Shown here: positions 24,048 to 36,372 of the stretch, piece by piece | Numbering within the stretch: the stretch's first letter is position 1 | Layout: every line of letters starts with the position of its first letter | Source: Spizellomyces punctatus DAOM BR117 | Taxonomy: Eukaryota > Chytridiomycota > Chytridiomycetes > Spizellomycetales > Spizellomycetaceae | DNA length: 64,000 bases | Direction: 5' to 3' | Assembly (NCBI RefSeq): GCF_000182565.1 | Contig: NW_015971539.1 | Coordinates: forward strand, 1,111,219 to 1,175,218 | The notes under the pieces: generated by a model | Seen by the model: only the letters and a program-made list of their open reading frames with translations | The model's database searches: none | Told to the model about the DNA's origin: nothing | Position numbers and translations under genes: made by a program

Positions 24048-24962
24048 CACCACCACATCGCGTTTCTACTGGGCCTTGATCCGGAACTGTTGATTGACAT
24101 TGAAGTCAGAGTCATCGCATGAGAGTTAATATCGTCAGGGAGACTCACAAGCCGGAGGATTTTCAGTAATGAAGGCTTGGAGACTAAACAAGTGCAAGTC
24201 AGCCAGATGACAGAAATGACAAGAAATGCCATCGGTACATACCAACCAAGCTCAACAAATGTGGCAGCATAATAGCAGTTTTGTTAGCGGATCTGATTGG
24301 TTGCCGCTGGTTCTGATCGCGGTTGCTGTCGGGCAGTTGAGGTCCTCGGCACCACCACATCTGCATTCTCATGATTGGACCGAGTCGCAATGAGAGTTGC
24401 GATGTGGGTCATGATGAGCGTTTGCGCAGATGGTTTGAGAGTCGAGGATGGGTAAAGAGGAAAGAGGGAAGAGACAGCAAAAGGCCCCCTTTTTATAGAC
24501 CTTTGGCATGTGCCTCACCGCAGGTTGGAGGAAAAAAAAAACATTACATTAGCATGCCACAGTGCTTTGATTAGCATGCATGCCTCACCGCTTTGAGGGA
24601 TAGATGGGGGTGCTGATTATGCGATATGATTAACCGGATTATCCGGATAATAATGGGTCTTCGTGCCATTTTCAATCGCCTCCACACTATGTTGCTTGTG
24701 TTGGAACACGTTGACTAAACTGTGCCACTCTTCATTTTGCCTATTTCGGAATGTCCAGTCGGCAAACGAGTCCAGATGGTCGCGAGCAAACGACCAACTC
24801 TGTTCTTGGTGACCGTTTGAACGCTCCAAAGTTCTTCCAACATCTTCGCGTCCTTTGGCATCGCTGGTAGCTTGGTTCTCACTGGCTTGGTTTCGCCTCT
24901 TGCTAGTAGCCACATAGCACAGAAGCTACGGGGAGACCTTCGGACTAGCGTTGGGCGGGCAA
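24048..24962. other. Intergenic region upstream of CDC45, possible small spliced gene
   Basis: Minus-strand ORFs starting at 24372 could be joined by short introns (donor GTATGT near 24243) into a small protein, but several frames are equally possible. Other minus-strand ORFs at 24617-24915 face CDC45 at under 50 bases. None shows a recognisable family. The region also has a poly-A run near 24534 and two close TTAGCATGC-like repeats. Confidence 0.3.
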
Positions 24963-27900
24963 ATGGGGTTCTTTGCGTTTGCCCAGCTGGACGAGGTTTA
25001 TCACCGCGTAAAGGCAAACGCTCTTCGTAACGGCGTTCCTGGTGCATCTACCGTGCTCATCTTTGTCAGTCCCGACGCTGACGCTTTGTGTGCACTAAGA
25101 ATATTGGTGGTGAGTGGGATCTTCATGGGAGGCAAAAAGACTCTTGCTGGACAGCACCCAGGAATTTTCGGTTAAAGGTTGTGGGGAAGGAGGTCATAGT
25201 GGATTCAGACAACTTCTAATGAGAAATGGAGCTATCAAATTCGTGAAGCTGGAACCTGAATGCGCGCGAACTCGGGACACGGGTTGGACTCCCTGGTTCA
25301 GCATCTGTTGGAGGTTTCTTGAAGGTTCCCCTTGTCGTGATATCTTCAGCTAATTGCGAACTTCCTCTCTCATAGAATCTCCTAAAATCCGACTGTATAG
25401 CGCATAAGGTGGTGCCCGTCGCGGGGTACACGGATCTCAGTGAAGCCAATGAAGATCACGTGGAAGCTAATGAGGAGGTAAGGCCTGTCCTCACCCTCGT
25501 TAACACTACTCTCAAATGCTCATTATTATTCTCTGAAGTTGCGAAGCATCATAATGCTAAACTGTGGAGGATTGGTCGACCTGACGGAGATGTTCAGCTT
25601 ATCAGAGGAGATGACTGTGTACGTCTGCGATTCGCATCGACCGTTGAGCTTGCAAGGCTTGTTCGGACATGACCAGGTACTTTTACACGTCAAACATATA
25701 CTTGCAAGTTTTCTCGTCATGATTTAACTCGATTGAATAGATCATGTTTTTGGACGATGGTGATGTCGATCAGATGTCCGATTTACGGGAAGCTGTAGAG
25801 GAGCTCGAGGTAGATTTAAAACATGTGACGACCTTGCCGATCGATTTCTGAAGCGTTGGATGTAGTTCGCAGAAACAGATAGTGAAGCGGACGAGAACGC
25901 GGAGGAAGAAGGATCTGACAGTGAAGCAAGTGCCAGTGAAGGCGAGAATGAAGATCCAACAGAGGAGGATGAAGTTGGGGAAGTGGATGAGAAGGTGCGC
26001 AAATACAGGAAACCCTCCCGAGTAGAATTTCGTCTCATATTGCTTGGATAACAACTAGGACGACGAACATCGGAAGCCAGGAAAGCGAAAAAAGCCTCCA
26101 GCGGATGAAGCAATGGAAATCATATCCCCACCAACAAAGAAAGTTCGTGCATCAGAGCGAAGAAGGCGACGAAAGCAGCAACAGCGGCTAATAGCAGAAT
26201 ACTACGCGGAAGGGGCATACTATGGGATGTCAGTTGCAGGAATAATATATACAATGGCTTCTCAGCTAGGGCGGGCATCAAACGACTTTGTTTGGTAATG
26301 TTCTGGGTACAAGTGCTCTATATATGTACATGTGGAATTGACATCTGTTTCTCCGAAAATTTAGGTTGTCCATCATTGGTTTAAGTGATCAGTACCTGCA
26401 CGATCGAATTGATCAACGTCGTTATTTATCACAAGTTGAAACGTACAAGGACGAGGTTGCGCGTTTTAATATCCGCCATGGCGGCGGGGACGAGAATGAC
26501 GATATAGACTCCCTCTTTGGTGAATCTGCGACAAAGTCAGGACCGGGATCTGCCATTATCCGGAACGCGGACGACCACGCAATACGCTGTGATGATGAGT
26601 TTCGGCTGATGCTATTGCGACATTGGACCTTGTATGAGTCTATGTACCACTCTAGCTATGTGGCTACTAAGCTTGGGATTTGGAAGGAACGTGGGCGCCA
26701 AAGGCTGACAAACTTGCTCGTAAAGATGGGGTAAGTGGCTTTGAACTTGCTTTTGAAGACTCGCGCATACTTAACAGAAACCGACTATAGCTTGCCTCAT
26801 AAAGAGTCACAGCAACGATTTACCGAAATGAACATAACGTTTAAGCGATCCATACGGGATAAGCTGTCGTCAGTAGCTCCCCGGTATAATATGTCCGAGA
26901 TTATCTTTCCTTCGTTCTGCAAAAGTTTTGGGTACAAGGGTGTTGTATCTGCTCCCGATACGGTATACGCCCTTACAGCTCTTCTAGATTGGGGGGCGGA
27001 ATGGATTACCCGGCATAGTGCCATTGCTTACAGCGAAGGCATGAGACCAGTGTCTTCAAGGCTTGGACGCCCGGGCGGTGGCAGGGACGAAACCTCGGAA
27101 CTTGGAACTGGCGGACTTGCAGGAGTAGGTGTAGGAACGCGAACAGGGATGGCCGCGGTCGCAATGAGAACTGGTGATTCAATACATGACGACGGAAATA
27201 AAAGTGATGAAGATGATGAAGACCTTGCGGAGGAGGAACAAGAGAGAAGAAAAAAAGAGAAGCAAAGAGCATGGGTCCGCAACTTTTATGTCGCGTACGA
27301 TGCTCTTGACAGGTGTGTTGAGCCCCATCCAAGTAATCAAACCATTGCATACCAGTGGTTCTTATCATACCATGCCTACACTCTAGCTTTGACATCCTTC
27401 AGCAAGGCATCCAGCTTTCCATGAATTTCCAAAGGATCCTGGTTCGCACCGGCGTGTCTGTTTTGGAGAAGAAGCTCACACAAACGCTACGGACTTTTCA
27501 ATTGGCTGTGCTAACTGGGGAAGGATTAGGCAGTGCCATTGATGGTAGCGGCGCTCTCACCGATGAGAACGACTTTTCCCTATTTGGCCGCAGTCCGGCA
27601 CATTTGGGACGGCTTGCCAAATTTTTAATGGATGCATTTCGGGTAAGGCGTGGGTGTCATACGGTCACTATTCATTGTCTAACCAGACACATGTACTATT
27701 CAGGAATATCGTCAGAAGGATCTTCCATTGGTTATAGCCGCTTTCAATACCGTTGCGGATGCCTACCTTGTCATTGGTTTTACGGGATCGACAAAAGGCG
27801 GGGTCGTGCGTAAGAAGTAAGGCTTGGACGATCTTTACCTGGAATGCAGTTACAAAATATTAACGCCCATTCGCATTCAGCACCTTTGGTCCGGCATTTC

Positions 27901-28022
27901 AAAGGGCAGCGCAGCGTACGAACGCCCGCATTCGGCATGACAGTTTTGAAACATCAGTCATGGAAGTACGAAAAGAAGATTTGACAGACTTTTTGGAGAG
28001 CTTGCAACTGTTCATGCAGTGA
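24963..28022 (+). CDS. CDC45: CDC45 replication initiation factor
   Basis: Eleven exons (24963-25109, 25376-25477, 25539-25676, 25741-25809, 25866-25994, 26059-26294, 26365-26730, 26791-27312, 27387-27642, 27704-27816, 27881-28022) close exactly to 739 aa. Cdc45 joins Mcm2-7 and GINS as the replicative helicase. The N-terminal DHH-like part has VLIFVSPDADALCALRIL and IIMLNCGGLVDL. An acidic linker rich in Glu, Asp and Ser and a basic stretch (KKVRASERRRRRKQQQR) follow, as in fungal Cdc45. The conserved core contains LMLLRHWTLYESMYHSSYVA, PLVIAAFN and a C-terminal NTFGPAFQRAAQRTNAR. The first intron, 266 bases, is the longest in the gene. The acceptor before exon 3 uses CTGAAG. Product identity is secure; individual small-exon edges are hand-derived. 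Confidence 0.93.
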
Positions 28023-28240
28023 AGAGTTTGCCGCTTCTCGGATGTAGGCGTGAATGTATAGTAGCGGGGTGGACTTTTTTTTGTAAATACTGTTATCTTC
28101 TTAAAGAGCGGAATGGCGCTTAAATAGATTAATGGGATATATATAAATGGCTACTAAGGACCGGATATTCCATTTCCTACATACAAAAGCTCTAATCGAG
28201 ACTCACTACATTATTTTGTACAAGCCAGATCCGCCAAAGC

Positions 28241-31200
28241 TCATCGCGCGGTTCCTCTGACACGTTTCCATCGATTGGCCCCTGCACAAAGTTGCTCAGT
28301 CAGAGATTCAATGTTCTTGTACATTTCATCATCGTCAAAGTTGCCTAAATATAACATAAGTGTTTTGCTCTTTTCAAGACCGACCTTGCTAACGTACCTC
28401 CAAGTGAAAGCGCAGCCTTGTCCGCAAATAATCCATCCAATCGATCAAACTGGATCATGTATGCTGGTGACGACGCTGCTGCACTTTTGTGGTAGCGTCG
28501 CGAAGACTCTGGCGTGACAACGAGCGTCCAGATGGAGGGTTCGAAGCTGTTGTGCAAAGATAAGATTTTCAAGTAGCAAATGTAATCAGCTACAGGTTCC
28601 GTCTTACCCCGCTACCATCCCTGTTAACGCCTTTCCAGTCTCACTCGAGAAACGCGGGAGAGCCAGTCGGTACATCACCGTCGCTGTTGGGTCAACACAA
28701 TTTGGTTCTCCCTCTTCTGAACCTCCTGCGTAATATTCGAGCGCGGCTTGCACTAACGCCCGCATCCCTTCCGTGGGCATTTGGAGGACATTTGTTTTGA
28801 CTAAGCTCCACAATTCCACGATACGGTGCAGTCGGCGCAGCCTGTTGACTTGTTCATCCAAGGGTAGGGTTGCATCCACAAATGCGTCCTACGGCATCAG
28901 ACATGTTAGATTGCTGCATTGCCACGTACAAGGAAATATGCAAGTTTACCAGTTGATCCCAGCTCGCCACATCATTTTCTACACACTAGAGTGGTCAGCA
29001 CTGCCAGCAGGGAAAATGAGCGAATGCGCTTACATACTTATCAAATGGTAGAAATAATCTCTTTTGAGCTTCCATATCCCTATCTCCACCATCAGCTCCA
29101 GTGGTTGTTCCAACCAGTAGTCAAATGTACGACTTATCGCTTCCTTTTGCTCATCGAAGTCTGGAGCCGTTTGCATCCGGACCAGCTTATAACAATCGCG
29201 AATAATCCGAGCAAAACTGGAATGATTCGCTTTATTAACCTATACCTAGTCAGCCGGTGCCATTGAAGTAGAGAAGTGTAAAAGACAATCATTACCATTG
29301 GCTGCAGACGTCCTGTTTCCAACTCTTCTATGACGGCAGTAAGTGCAATTGCGAGATCATTACGATTCATCGCTACTTCTACAACAAAAGGTGGCATCAG
29401 GCAAAGTACACAGTTTTGCTTCCCTGCCATCTTACGTTACCATGAGTAAATTTCCAAAAGCGCTCCGGGAAGTCTAGATCGGGTCGCGAGGGTAAAGCAC
29501 TAGAGGCGTCAAGATCGAACGTGGTGTTCTCGCTTTCAGCTGAGGATTCGCCCATCACAAAACCTTCATCTTTGATTTCTATTAAACCATGCAAATCTTC
29601 AGCAACAGAGATTGAGCTAGAAGTAAACGGTAGTGAAGATACACACGCTTTACCCACTCATCGACTAGATTCGATGATATCCTGGCTTCCTGGGCGTCCT
29701 CTAATTCGCATTCACTATCGGGCCAGTCATCACGGCAGCGAATGCCATCCCACTCCATTAATTTTGTTAGCTCTTTAAGCAGGGGGGCGGTAGGCAAATG
29801 ATTTTCACAATCAATTCCTCCAAAGACATTCCTGATTTTCTAGAACTACCCGTGAGCTCTAATGGAAGCAATCCTGCTGTATGGGAACTTCGATCATACC
29901 ACGGTAATGTGCCCCGAAGGCGGAGGAGAGGATAGCAGCTTTTGGACGCCTCTCCAACCCACTTCCATCACAATTGAGCTTAAGGGACTATCAACTGAGG
30001 ACTATGAGGCAGGAAGCAATGAGCGGCCCCGTCTATTCCAAGGATGTAGTTAAGAACAAACCTTAAAAAGGGTCTCGCTCAGAATGTCATATTTGGCGGA
30101 AATATGAAGATCCAATGGGTCCTGCAACGTGCGATCGTTATCGTTCTGCCACTTTTATCCACAGCCTGTCAATTGACAGATCACCCACGCATTCACGGTC
30201 CAGATTGAACTCATCATAGCAGTCCTCCAGGATGGCTTCAACAGTGGGCGGAGGTGTGCAACCCTGCTCCGCTTCCTTTGCGACCCAGCCTGAAGACGTG
30301 CATGCATATGAGGATAGCATGAAAGGAAGCTCATCTGTCACTTTGTCGTGAAACCCACCTTCGCTACTCTCAAGATGATACAATTTGTACTGAGATCCCT
30401 TCTGCAAAGGAAGGGCTTCAATCCCCAGATATCCTTTTTTAGGTGCTCCCAACTCATCAGGTTCATAATATAATATAATTATAGGAGGAAAATGCGTTGT
30501 ATTCGTAGCAGTCGACGGTTGGTGTCTACAGTACAGAGATAGCAGATATCTGATATCCTCAAGTTTTACCGCCAGATTCAGATTTGAAAAATTTCAAAGG
30601 ACACTTCCTTACGTACCTCGCGTCATCGGCAGGTATCGGCGTTGACATGTCTCTAGATGGTGGAATTTGCCACTCACACGTGGCGGATGATTCGGAATGA
30701 AAACCACTGAGATACGATGTCCTCTCAGTATGTCGCGGTCCAACATCCAAACAGTCAACACGCGTCAGGGGTAATGCGACGACCTAAACAAGAGAACAGT
30801 GAGTACCAAAGTAAGGACCACAGTATCACGTCATCTCAGTAATCAAGCAACCTTTGTATCTTCATTGAACGGCTCGCGGCGCTTCGTTGCGAGGAAGAAC
30901 GGCTTCGGTCCAAAAGCGTCGCATAATGGATGTGATATGCCAGGACGAATATGCCATATCCAATTATCTTCAAAGGCAAGTCCATGTAATACCTAGCGGT
31001 GATGTTTACGGGTGGGTGTGCTAGTGAGTCTACTGAAAAGGCGAGACTGAATTCCCACGCGGCGAACCATACCTCTGGCTGATCCCCTGCCATTTGCTGA
31101 CAAGATGCCAAAATGTCCCAGAGCCTCGACACGTCCTGATCCAAGGACTCTTCCACATGGGTTGATGTCAATTCCGCAGAGAGCATGTTGGAAATGAAGC

Positions 31201-31460
31201 GAGGTAAATGGTCCTAGATGCCAGCGATCGTCGTACTGTGGCAAGAGCCCAACCCCGACCTCATTCCATCCGGAGCCAATGCAGCCATGTGATATGTTGT
31301 CATGGTAATAAATGAGACAACTTTTCGAAAGCAACACAAAGAGAATCCCTTTAAGTAGTAGAACTTGTAGCTTTGTACTTTCGGGGCCTACTTTCCTCCT
31401 TGTGCCCATAACGTAACCCAGCGAGGACTTCAAGCTCCGAACATCGCGCGCTCGAGACAT
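28241..31460 (-). CDS. Zwilch-like subunit of the RZZ kinetochore complex
   Basis: The C-terminal exons are firm and in phase: 29441 upward (start uncertain), 29296-29378, 29038-29239, 28950-28978, 28608-28888, 28398-28546, 28241-28344. Joined, they read DLDFPERFWKFTH, ALTAVIEELETGRLQPMV, LELMVEIGIWKLKRDYFYHL and DEQVNRLRRLHRIVELW. These parallel, in order and spacing, the human Zwilch segments I remember (FTEQLW, EIEAGKIQPMV-like, MLLEIGLDKLKKDYI and EQVYRVQKLHHILE). Zwilch, Rod and ZW10 form the RZZ corona complex of the spindle checkpoint. The N-terminal half has clear coding pieces (30138-30452, 30620-30785, 30850-30985, 31065-31217) but several splice sites are unresolved, so the start at 31460 is only a limit. 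Confidence 0.72.
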
Positions 31461-32754
31461 GGTGGAGTCCCCGCGACCTGCTCTGTCCTTTGTTCAAATG
31501 ATGACGGCTCCTCTTGGTCCCAACCAAAATAGAGAAACAGGCAGTGAGGCTAATGGGCAGCCCGAGTCGCCCGTGCCGCCATCTAATGGCAGCCGACCGT
31601 TTTCACCAGTTTTACTCAGCGAACCTTACTCGGGGCTGGAAGCCGAAACCAGTAATAAAGAGTTGGAAAAGCCTCTCGCTGAGCAAGAACCCACAAAGCA
31701 ACTGCCAAGCATTCATTCCGTTCATCCCGGGCCGCATCGTCTTCCTCCTGTACCACAAAGTCACTACTTTTCTCCAACCCCTAGTTTTGGCTCCCTACCA
31801 GCACTTCTCCCACCTCCAGCAGGATCGCAACAACACTATCCAGCACCACAATACCAGCGACAAGCTTTTGAGCGATCGCCTTTTCCCATCTCTGCGTATC
31901 CCGGATATGGACCGGCCTACCTTCCTTCATTTTCCCCGCAGTATGCTCCGTCTACAGCCAAGGCTGAACAGTCGTCAGAGCAGCAAGAGAATGGCATGAG
32001 GCAATCAGATAGACAACTACATCCAGCACCAGCCTCTGTGTCGGGACAGACCCTTGCGACGCCACCGCTCGAAGCTCAGGCGCAAGAACGACGAGATCAC
32101 GACGATCCCCTCGGACCAACACCACATACTAATTCATGGGATCGATTATCTGAACACCCGCCTTACCTTGCTCCTCAATCAGCACACTATTCCACTCGCC
32201 CCGAATTTGCAGCATCCGGAAATCCAACCTATGTTTATCCGCCTACCGTGGATCCCCGGTCAACACCATATGCATCACCCATGTTCTTGTCCGCTCAAGA
32301 ACGCTCGTCACCCGCCATCGCCGCCCCAGCTGCCGAAAGTACCTCTGGCACGGCGGTACCTGCATACCTATACCCCCCTTTTCCAGCGTCATCCACAGAA
32401 ACCCGTTACTACACAGCGCAGGACTTTAAGAATGCCATCATTAGTCGAACCTTTGATAAGAAAGAAGTCGCTCTGGATTTTATCAAAGAAGAGGCGCAAA
32501 AGTTTGGTTTTTCCGTATTGGTACGAACAAGTAAGCCCGATTACGTGGTCGTGATATGCAATTGCGGCAGGAGATTGAAGAAATTGCAAACCGAGAGGAA
32601 GAGAAATCGGCGCTTTAAGACGGCAATGACCGGTTGTGAATGGCGTATTGTTCTGTTCCGAAACCGGAATATAGGGGGAGGTTATGAATTTCGGGCAACA
32701 CCAAAGATGGAGCACAATCATCCTCTGCCGGTGATACCGCCCTCTTCAGTTTGA
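31459..32754 (+). CDS. Protein with C-terminal WRKY-GCM1/FAR1-like zinc domain
   Basis: An intronless 431-aa ORF. The first 310 residues are Pro, Ser, Gln and Tyr-rich and look disordered. The last 110 residues form a compact basic domain with a Cys/His pattern: VVVICNCGRRLKKL, TAMTGCEWRIVLF and KMEHNHPLPV. The C..C..C..HNH spacing and the flanking aromatic strands resemble the FAR1/WRKY-GCM1 DNA-binding domains derived from Mutator-like transposases, which include yeast Aft-type and Rbf-type factors. A transcription factor role is inferred. The ATG at 31459 overlaps the possible minus-strand start of the Zwilch gene; the ATG at 31498 is an alternative. Confidence 0.65.
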   Translation: MVESPRPALSFVQMMTAPLGPNQNRETGSEANGQPESPVPPSNGSRPFSPVLLSEPYSGLEAETSNKELEKPLAEQEPTKQLPSIHSVHPGPHRLPPVPQSHYFSPTPSFGSLPALLPPPAGSQQHYPAPQYQRQAFERSPFPISAYPGYGPAYLPSFSPQYAPSTAKAEQSSEQQENGMRQSDRQLHPAPASVSGQTLATPPLEAQAQERRDHDDPLGPTPHTNSWDRLSEHPPYLAPQSAHYSTRPEFAASGNPTYVYPPTVDPRSTPYASPMFLSAQERSSPAIAAPAAESTSGTAVPAYLYPPFPASSTETRYYTAQDFKNAIISRTFDKKEVALDFIKEEAQKFGFSVLVRTSKPDYVVVICNCGRRLKKLQTERKRNRRFKTAMTGCEWRIVLFRNRNIGGGYEFRATPKMEHNHPLPVIPPSSV

Positions 32755-33163
32755 AATGCCTTTGATAGAGTGGACATAGCATAGTCTCTTGCTTTTTCTT
32801 ATCGATTGTTGGCGTTATTCAGACCTATTTTTCTTTTTCTGTATATCCTTTGCGTCAAGTATGGTTTCATTCATATACAATAGAGTTTAGTCGACAAGTT
32901 TGATAAAGTCAACCGAGTTAGCTTTCTATGAGATATATTTAGTTATTTTCCCTTCCAACACTGCATGGCCCAGCTACCTGCTCGTCACCATCCCATTAAA
33001 CAAAAAACCCCGTACAGCAAAAGAATGCTCCAGGCATCCAAAAATGATATGAGGTCGGATTATTGCCATCACCGGCGCCTTCAATCCTCATCAAGATCGC
33101 TTTCACCAATCAAGTAAATGAGGAATAAACGGGAGCCCTTCTCATTCAACAACACTGCTTAGC
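32755..33163. other. Intergenic region between convergent genes
   Basis: About 400 AT-rich bases holding the 3' ends of the zinc-domain gene and tropomyosin. No other feature is supported. Confidence 0.4.
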
Positions 33164-34032
33164 CTACAAATCCTCCAGACCTTTCAACGTCGAGTCAAGC
33201 TCCTGCTTAACGACATTGTATTTTTGGGTCATGTCATCCAGTCGCTTTTCGAGGTCGGACTTTTCGGCATCAAGTTGTTTTGCTTTGCGTTCAGCCTGTT
33301 CTACACTGAGTTCCAAGCCACGGGATCTGCGACAGAGAGATTAATATAGCTGTTACAGACTCGATGTCGTAAGCTACGTACTTTTCGGTAGCATCTCGCA
33401 AGTCTCGTCCCTTGTCTTCCAATTGCTGCTCCAGCATTTGGACCTTACGTTGGAGGGTTTCCACTTGGGATTCCTCCTTGTCGCCTTCCACCTTCTTGAG
33501 TTTAACCTTTGCGCAAAGAAATTAAGGATCCAGTTAGCATACAGTGCTTTATGGCCATCCACATCAGGCGGCGGGAGTACAGGACAGATAAGTGGCCAAA
33601 TGTTGGTGTACCTCCTCGACTCGCTTCTCAGTACGATCCAAGTTCTCTTGAAGAAGGGTGACTTTGTTGTTGAGACTCTGCACTTCGGTTTCCCGCTTTG
33701 CAAGTTCTTCCTTGAGCTGCCTGACTTCGGCTTCCGCCTTTTCAGCTCGTGAGTGATGGGACTCCGACTCGATGCGGAGCTTTTCGAGTTTCTACGCGAG
33801 ATAAGAGTACCAGGTTAACTACAATGTTCTGCTAAAGCATATGTGACCATGAATTTCATAGTCTGCCCCGCTGCCCAAGCAAACTCGTTTCAGATCTCCC
33901 ACACGCCAATGGGACTTGAGAATCCTATGGCCATCGCATCCAAGAAAAAGCGCGTCGTGCTTCCCAGGCAGCCACTCGGCCCCAGTTTGAATGCTACACG
34001 TATACAAGACGTACCTCCTTAATCTTGTCCAT
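33164..34032 (-). CDS. Tropomyosin
   Basis: Four exons (34015-34032, 33612-33791, 33382-33506, 33164-33326) encode 161 aa, exactly the length of yeast Tpm2 and fission-yeast Cdc8. The first exon is six codons (MDKIKE), typical of fungal tropomyosins. The rest is one continuous coiled coil with a heptad pattern, for example VRQLKEELAKRETEVQSLNN and LEQQLEDKGRDLRDATEK. It ends in TLKGLEDL. Tropomyosin dimers polymerise end to end along formin-made actin filaments. The short first exon is followed by a 223-base intron. No other protein family fits this length, start and uninterrupted coil. Confidence 0.9.
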
Positions 34033-34821
34033 TGTGAATGACTAACGAGGGGGAGTAGCGGGGAGAACCGTGTAAATAAAAAACAAAAAGATGGACTTGT
34101 GAGGATGATTTGAAGAAGAAAGCAAACCGAACCGTGTTCTTTTAGCATGCATTTGTTATTCCACGCCCAAAAGCGGCAGCCACGGACCGACATGTGGCAC
34201 GGTGACTTTCAGAATATGATATTGGGGCAGAGATGGCTTGCATCATCACTGAATGGAAAATCGTTGAAAGACAAAATAAGCGGGAGAGCAGATGATCAGG
34301 CACCATTACCCGCAGGGAGACACTAGAAGCATGCTCCAGAAGTGAGGGCATCGGAAGGAACTCGTTGCGAGAAGCTTATAGAGAGAATTTGGATCCTGAT
34401 GTCTGCTTCCAGACCACCAATGCATTGGCTGTCAACTTGCCGAGGAATGGCAATTCACCGAGGGTTTTTCTATTTCCTCCAGCCTTTTCACATGGTGGAA
34501 TAGGGTTGTGTTTATGTATATTCGATTCTTCTGCTAAATTGCCAGCATAACTGCAAAGAGGCAACAAGCTTCCAAACCTGGGCTCTCTGCCAAGAATGCA
34601 ATTGTTCAAATTCAACACTGTGTAGTTCCAAAATCCGGTGTCGAAGAAGTCTTCACAGTGTTTTCGCTGTTGGACTTCTCCGCGATACTTGGATTCTGTA
34701 TGGCATGTGTTCTGTCTTACACGTTTGCGAACACGTAATAAGACCAGCCGTTGTCGAGGCAACCAGTCTGAATCAGTCCTTGAATCAGCAATAGAGATCA
34801 TGCCGTGGTAACATCAGGACC
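34033..34821. promoter_or_regulatory. Divergent upstream region of tropomyosin and the dioxygenase
   Basis: Nearly 800 bases between two divergent starts. ORFs of 60-140 codons on both strands show no family features. I see nothing else that I can support. Confidence 0.4.
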
Positions 34822-35811
34822 ATGGCAGTGTACTATGTTATAGGGATCACTGTTCCTGACCTTGCGGATCAAGAGATATGGAAGGTTCCGGTACTCGATC
34901 TCAACAATGCTGGAATACAAGTTCATTCCGAGAAAGTCCATGATGGCGTTCTACTCCTGGAATGCTCAACAGAAGACCATAATGAGACTCACCTGCTGGG
35001 AGCTCTCCAATCGATACCTGCCGTCTCAGATGTGGAGATTTACGTCTCGGCTCCTTGTCGAATACCTATCAAAAAGTGGGAGCTCGCGTCGCTGGACTTG
35101 GGAGCTGCAGGTCAAGAACTATTTGCGGAGACGGGGCTAGGGATATATCGGAGAGGGATATCAAAGGAGCAGTTGATAGCGCTTGAGGAAATTTGCAATA
35201 GTCGCATTGCGGATGCGCATTCGCGGCTACAATCCCATCACGATATTGACGTTGGTTCACAACAGTTTGCATTTAAAGAATTGGGAAGTCGAGGAAAACA
35301 AAGATTTGATTTGATTCTACCCGAAAACAATGCTGCCATTGGACAAGTTGTTCAATCGGGGCCTTGGGTTCCGCTAATACGCAAGGTACTGAACCTTACG
35401 GACACCGCAACCCCTCTTCCATGTTTGGTCAGCGTCGTATATTCCCTACCGGGGGCTGATATCCAAAGTTGGCACGCTGATGGCCCTCCGTCGAGGCCAC
35501 CATCACGTCCTTACGCCGTTTGCGTCTTCTTACCGCTTATTGACCTTACCTGTGAAACCGGCTTCACTCAGTTCTGGCCAGGTTCTCATAAGGATGCCGG
35601 TTTGCTTGGTTTTGGGCCCGCTGCTGAAGTCTGTGGGGCGACCGTCGACGGAATGGTCAGCAAAGGTGATGCTGTGATATACGACTACGGGCTTCTTCAT
35701 AGAGGAATGGGAAATACCAGTAATTTGCGGAGACCTGTGGTTCAAATGGTCTATCATGTGCCTGGCTGGCAAGACAGGAAGAATTACGGACGAGAAAGTT
35801 TGTTTTCTTAG
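34822..35811 (+). CDS. PhyH-type 2-oxoglutarate/Fe(II) dioxygenase
   Basis: An intronless 329-aa protein. The second half has the double-stranded beta-helix pattern of phytanoyl-CoA dioxygenase-like enzymes: the HxD iron site in SWHADGPPSRP, a strand AVCVFLPLIDLTCETGFTQF followed by WPGSH, the distal histidine in IYDYGLLHRGMGNTS and the 2-oxoglutarate arginine in NLRRPVVQMVYH. The N-terminal 120 residues are unassigned. Enzymes of this fold hydroxylate small molecules or are involved in secondary metabolism; the substrate cannot be read from sequence. The ATG at 34822 is the first in frame. Confidence 0.8.
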   Translation: MAVYYVIGITVPDLADQEIWKVPVLDLNNAGIQVHSEKVHDGVLLLECSTEDHNETHLLGALQSIPAVSDVEIYVSAPCRIPIKKWELASLDLGAAGQELFAETGLGIYRRGISKEQLIALEEICNSRIADAHSRLQSHHDIDVGSQQFAFKELGSRGKQRFDLILPENNAAIGQVVQSGPWVPLIRKVLNLTDTATPLPCLVSVVYSLPGADIQSWHADGPPSRPPSRPYAVCVFLPLIDLTCETGFTQFWPGSHKDAGLLGFGPAAEVCGATVDGMVSKGDAVIYDYGLLHRGMGNTSNLRRPVVQMVYHVPGWQDRKNYGRESLFS

Positions 35812-36372
35812 AAAGGGCCACGAATCGATTGCTTTCTCTGCAGCGCGAATGCTCTCTTTCAGGCGGAACATGTGGTTTCCTATGATAGAACCAAACATTT
35901 GGACACTGGCAGTGGCCTCCCCAACACAACAAGGCAAGCTACGCACGTCACAATAATGCAAAGCTGAACGATCGCGCATAGAAGAAATAGAGATGAATAT
36001 ACATGTTTCAGTACCATCTCCTTCAAAACGAGTGGTTACTGGTCCTGTTAAATATCTGTGGCGATATTTGCCAAGCTGCAAGTTTTGTTATTATGTGGGT
36101 AGGATGCTTCTGATACCCAAGGTTTTTGGCTCTCGTAGGGATGATCCCTACCCTTAGACAAGCGCGGGAAATTCTAGATCAGGATGAATCCTCTTTCAAT
36201 TGCAGCTTATTATCAGATTGGAAGATTAGAATTGTGGCAATATATTACGTAGAACTAAAATAATATCCGTGCATTCTGTGGTCCCAAACATTTGCACAAA
36301 GTCTAATTTCACTTTCAAGCGCATGTACCAATGCCACATGCGCCAAAGTACTCCCCTCGGGCTCCAGAGGTC
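35812..36372. other. Intergenic region between convergent genes
   Basis: About 560 AT-rich bases. It contains short ORFs on both strands without recognisable features. It should hold the two 3' untranslated regions. Confidence 0.4.

Noticed and set aside
24617-24915. Minus-strand ORFs starting within 50 bases of CDC45
   Set aside because: Two competing frames exist, neither with family features or clear splice sites; probably promoter sequence.
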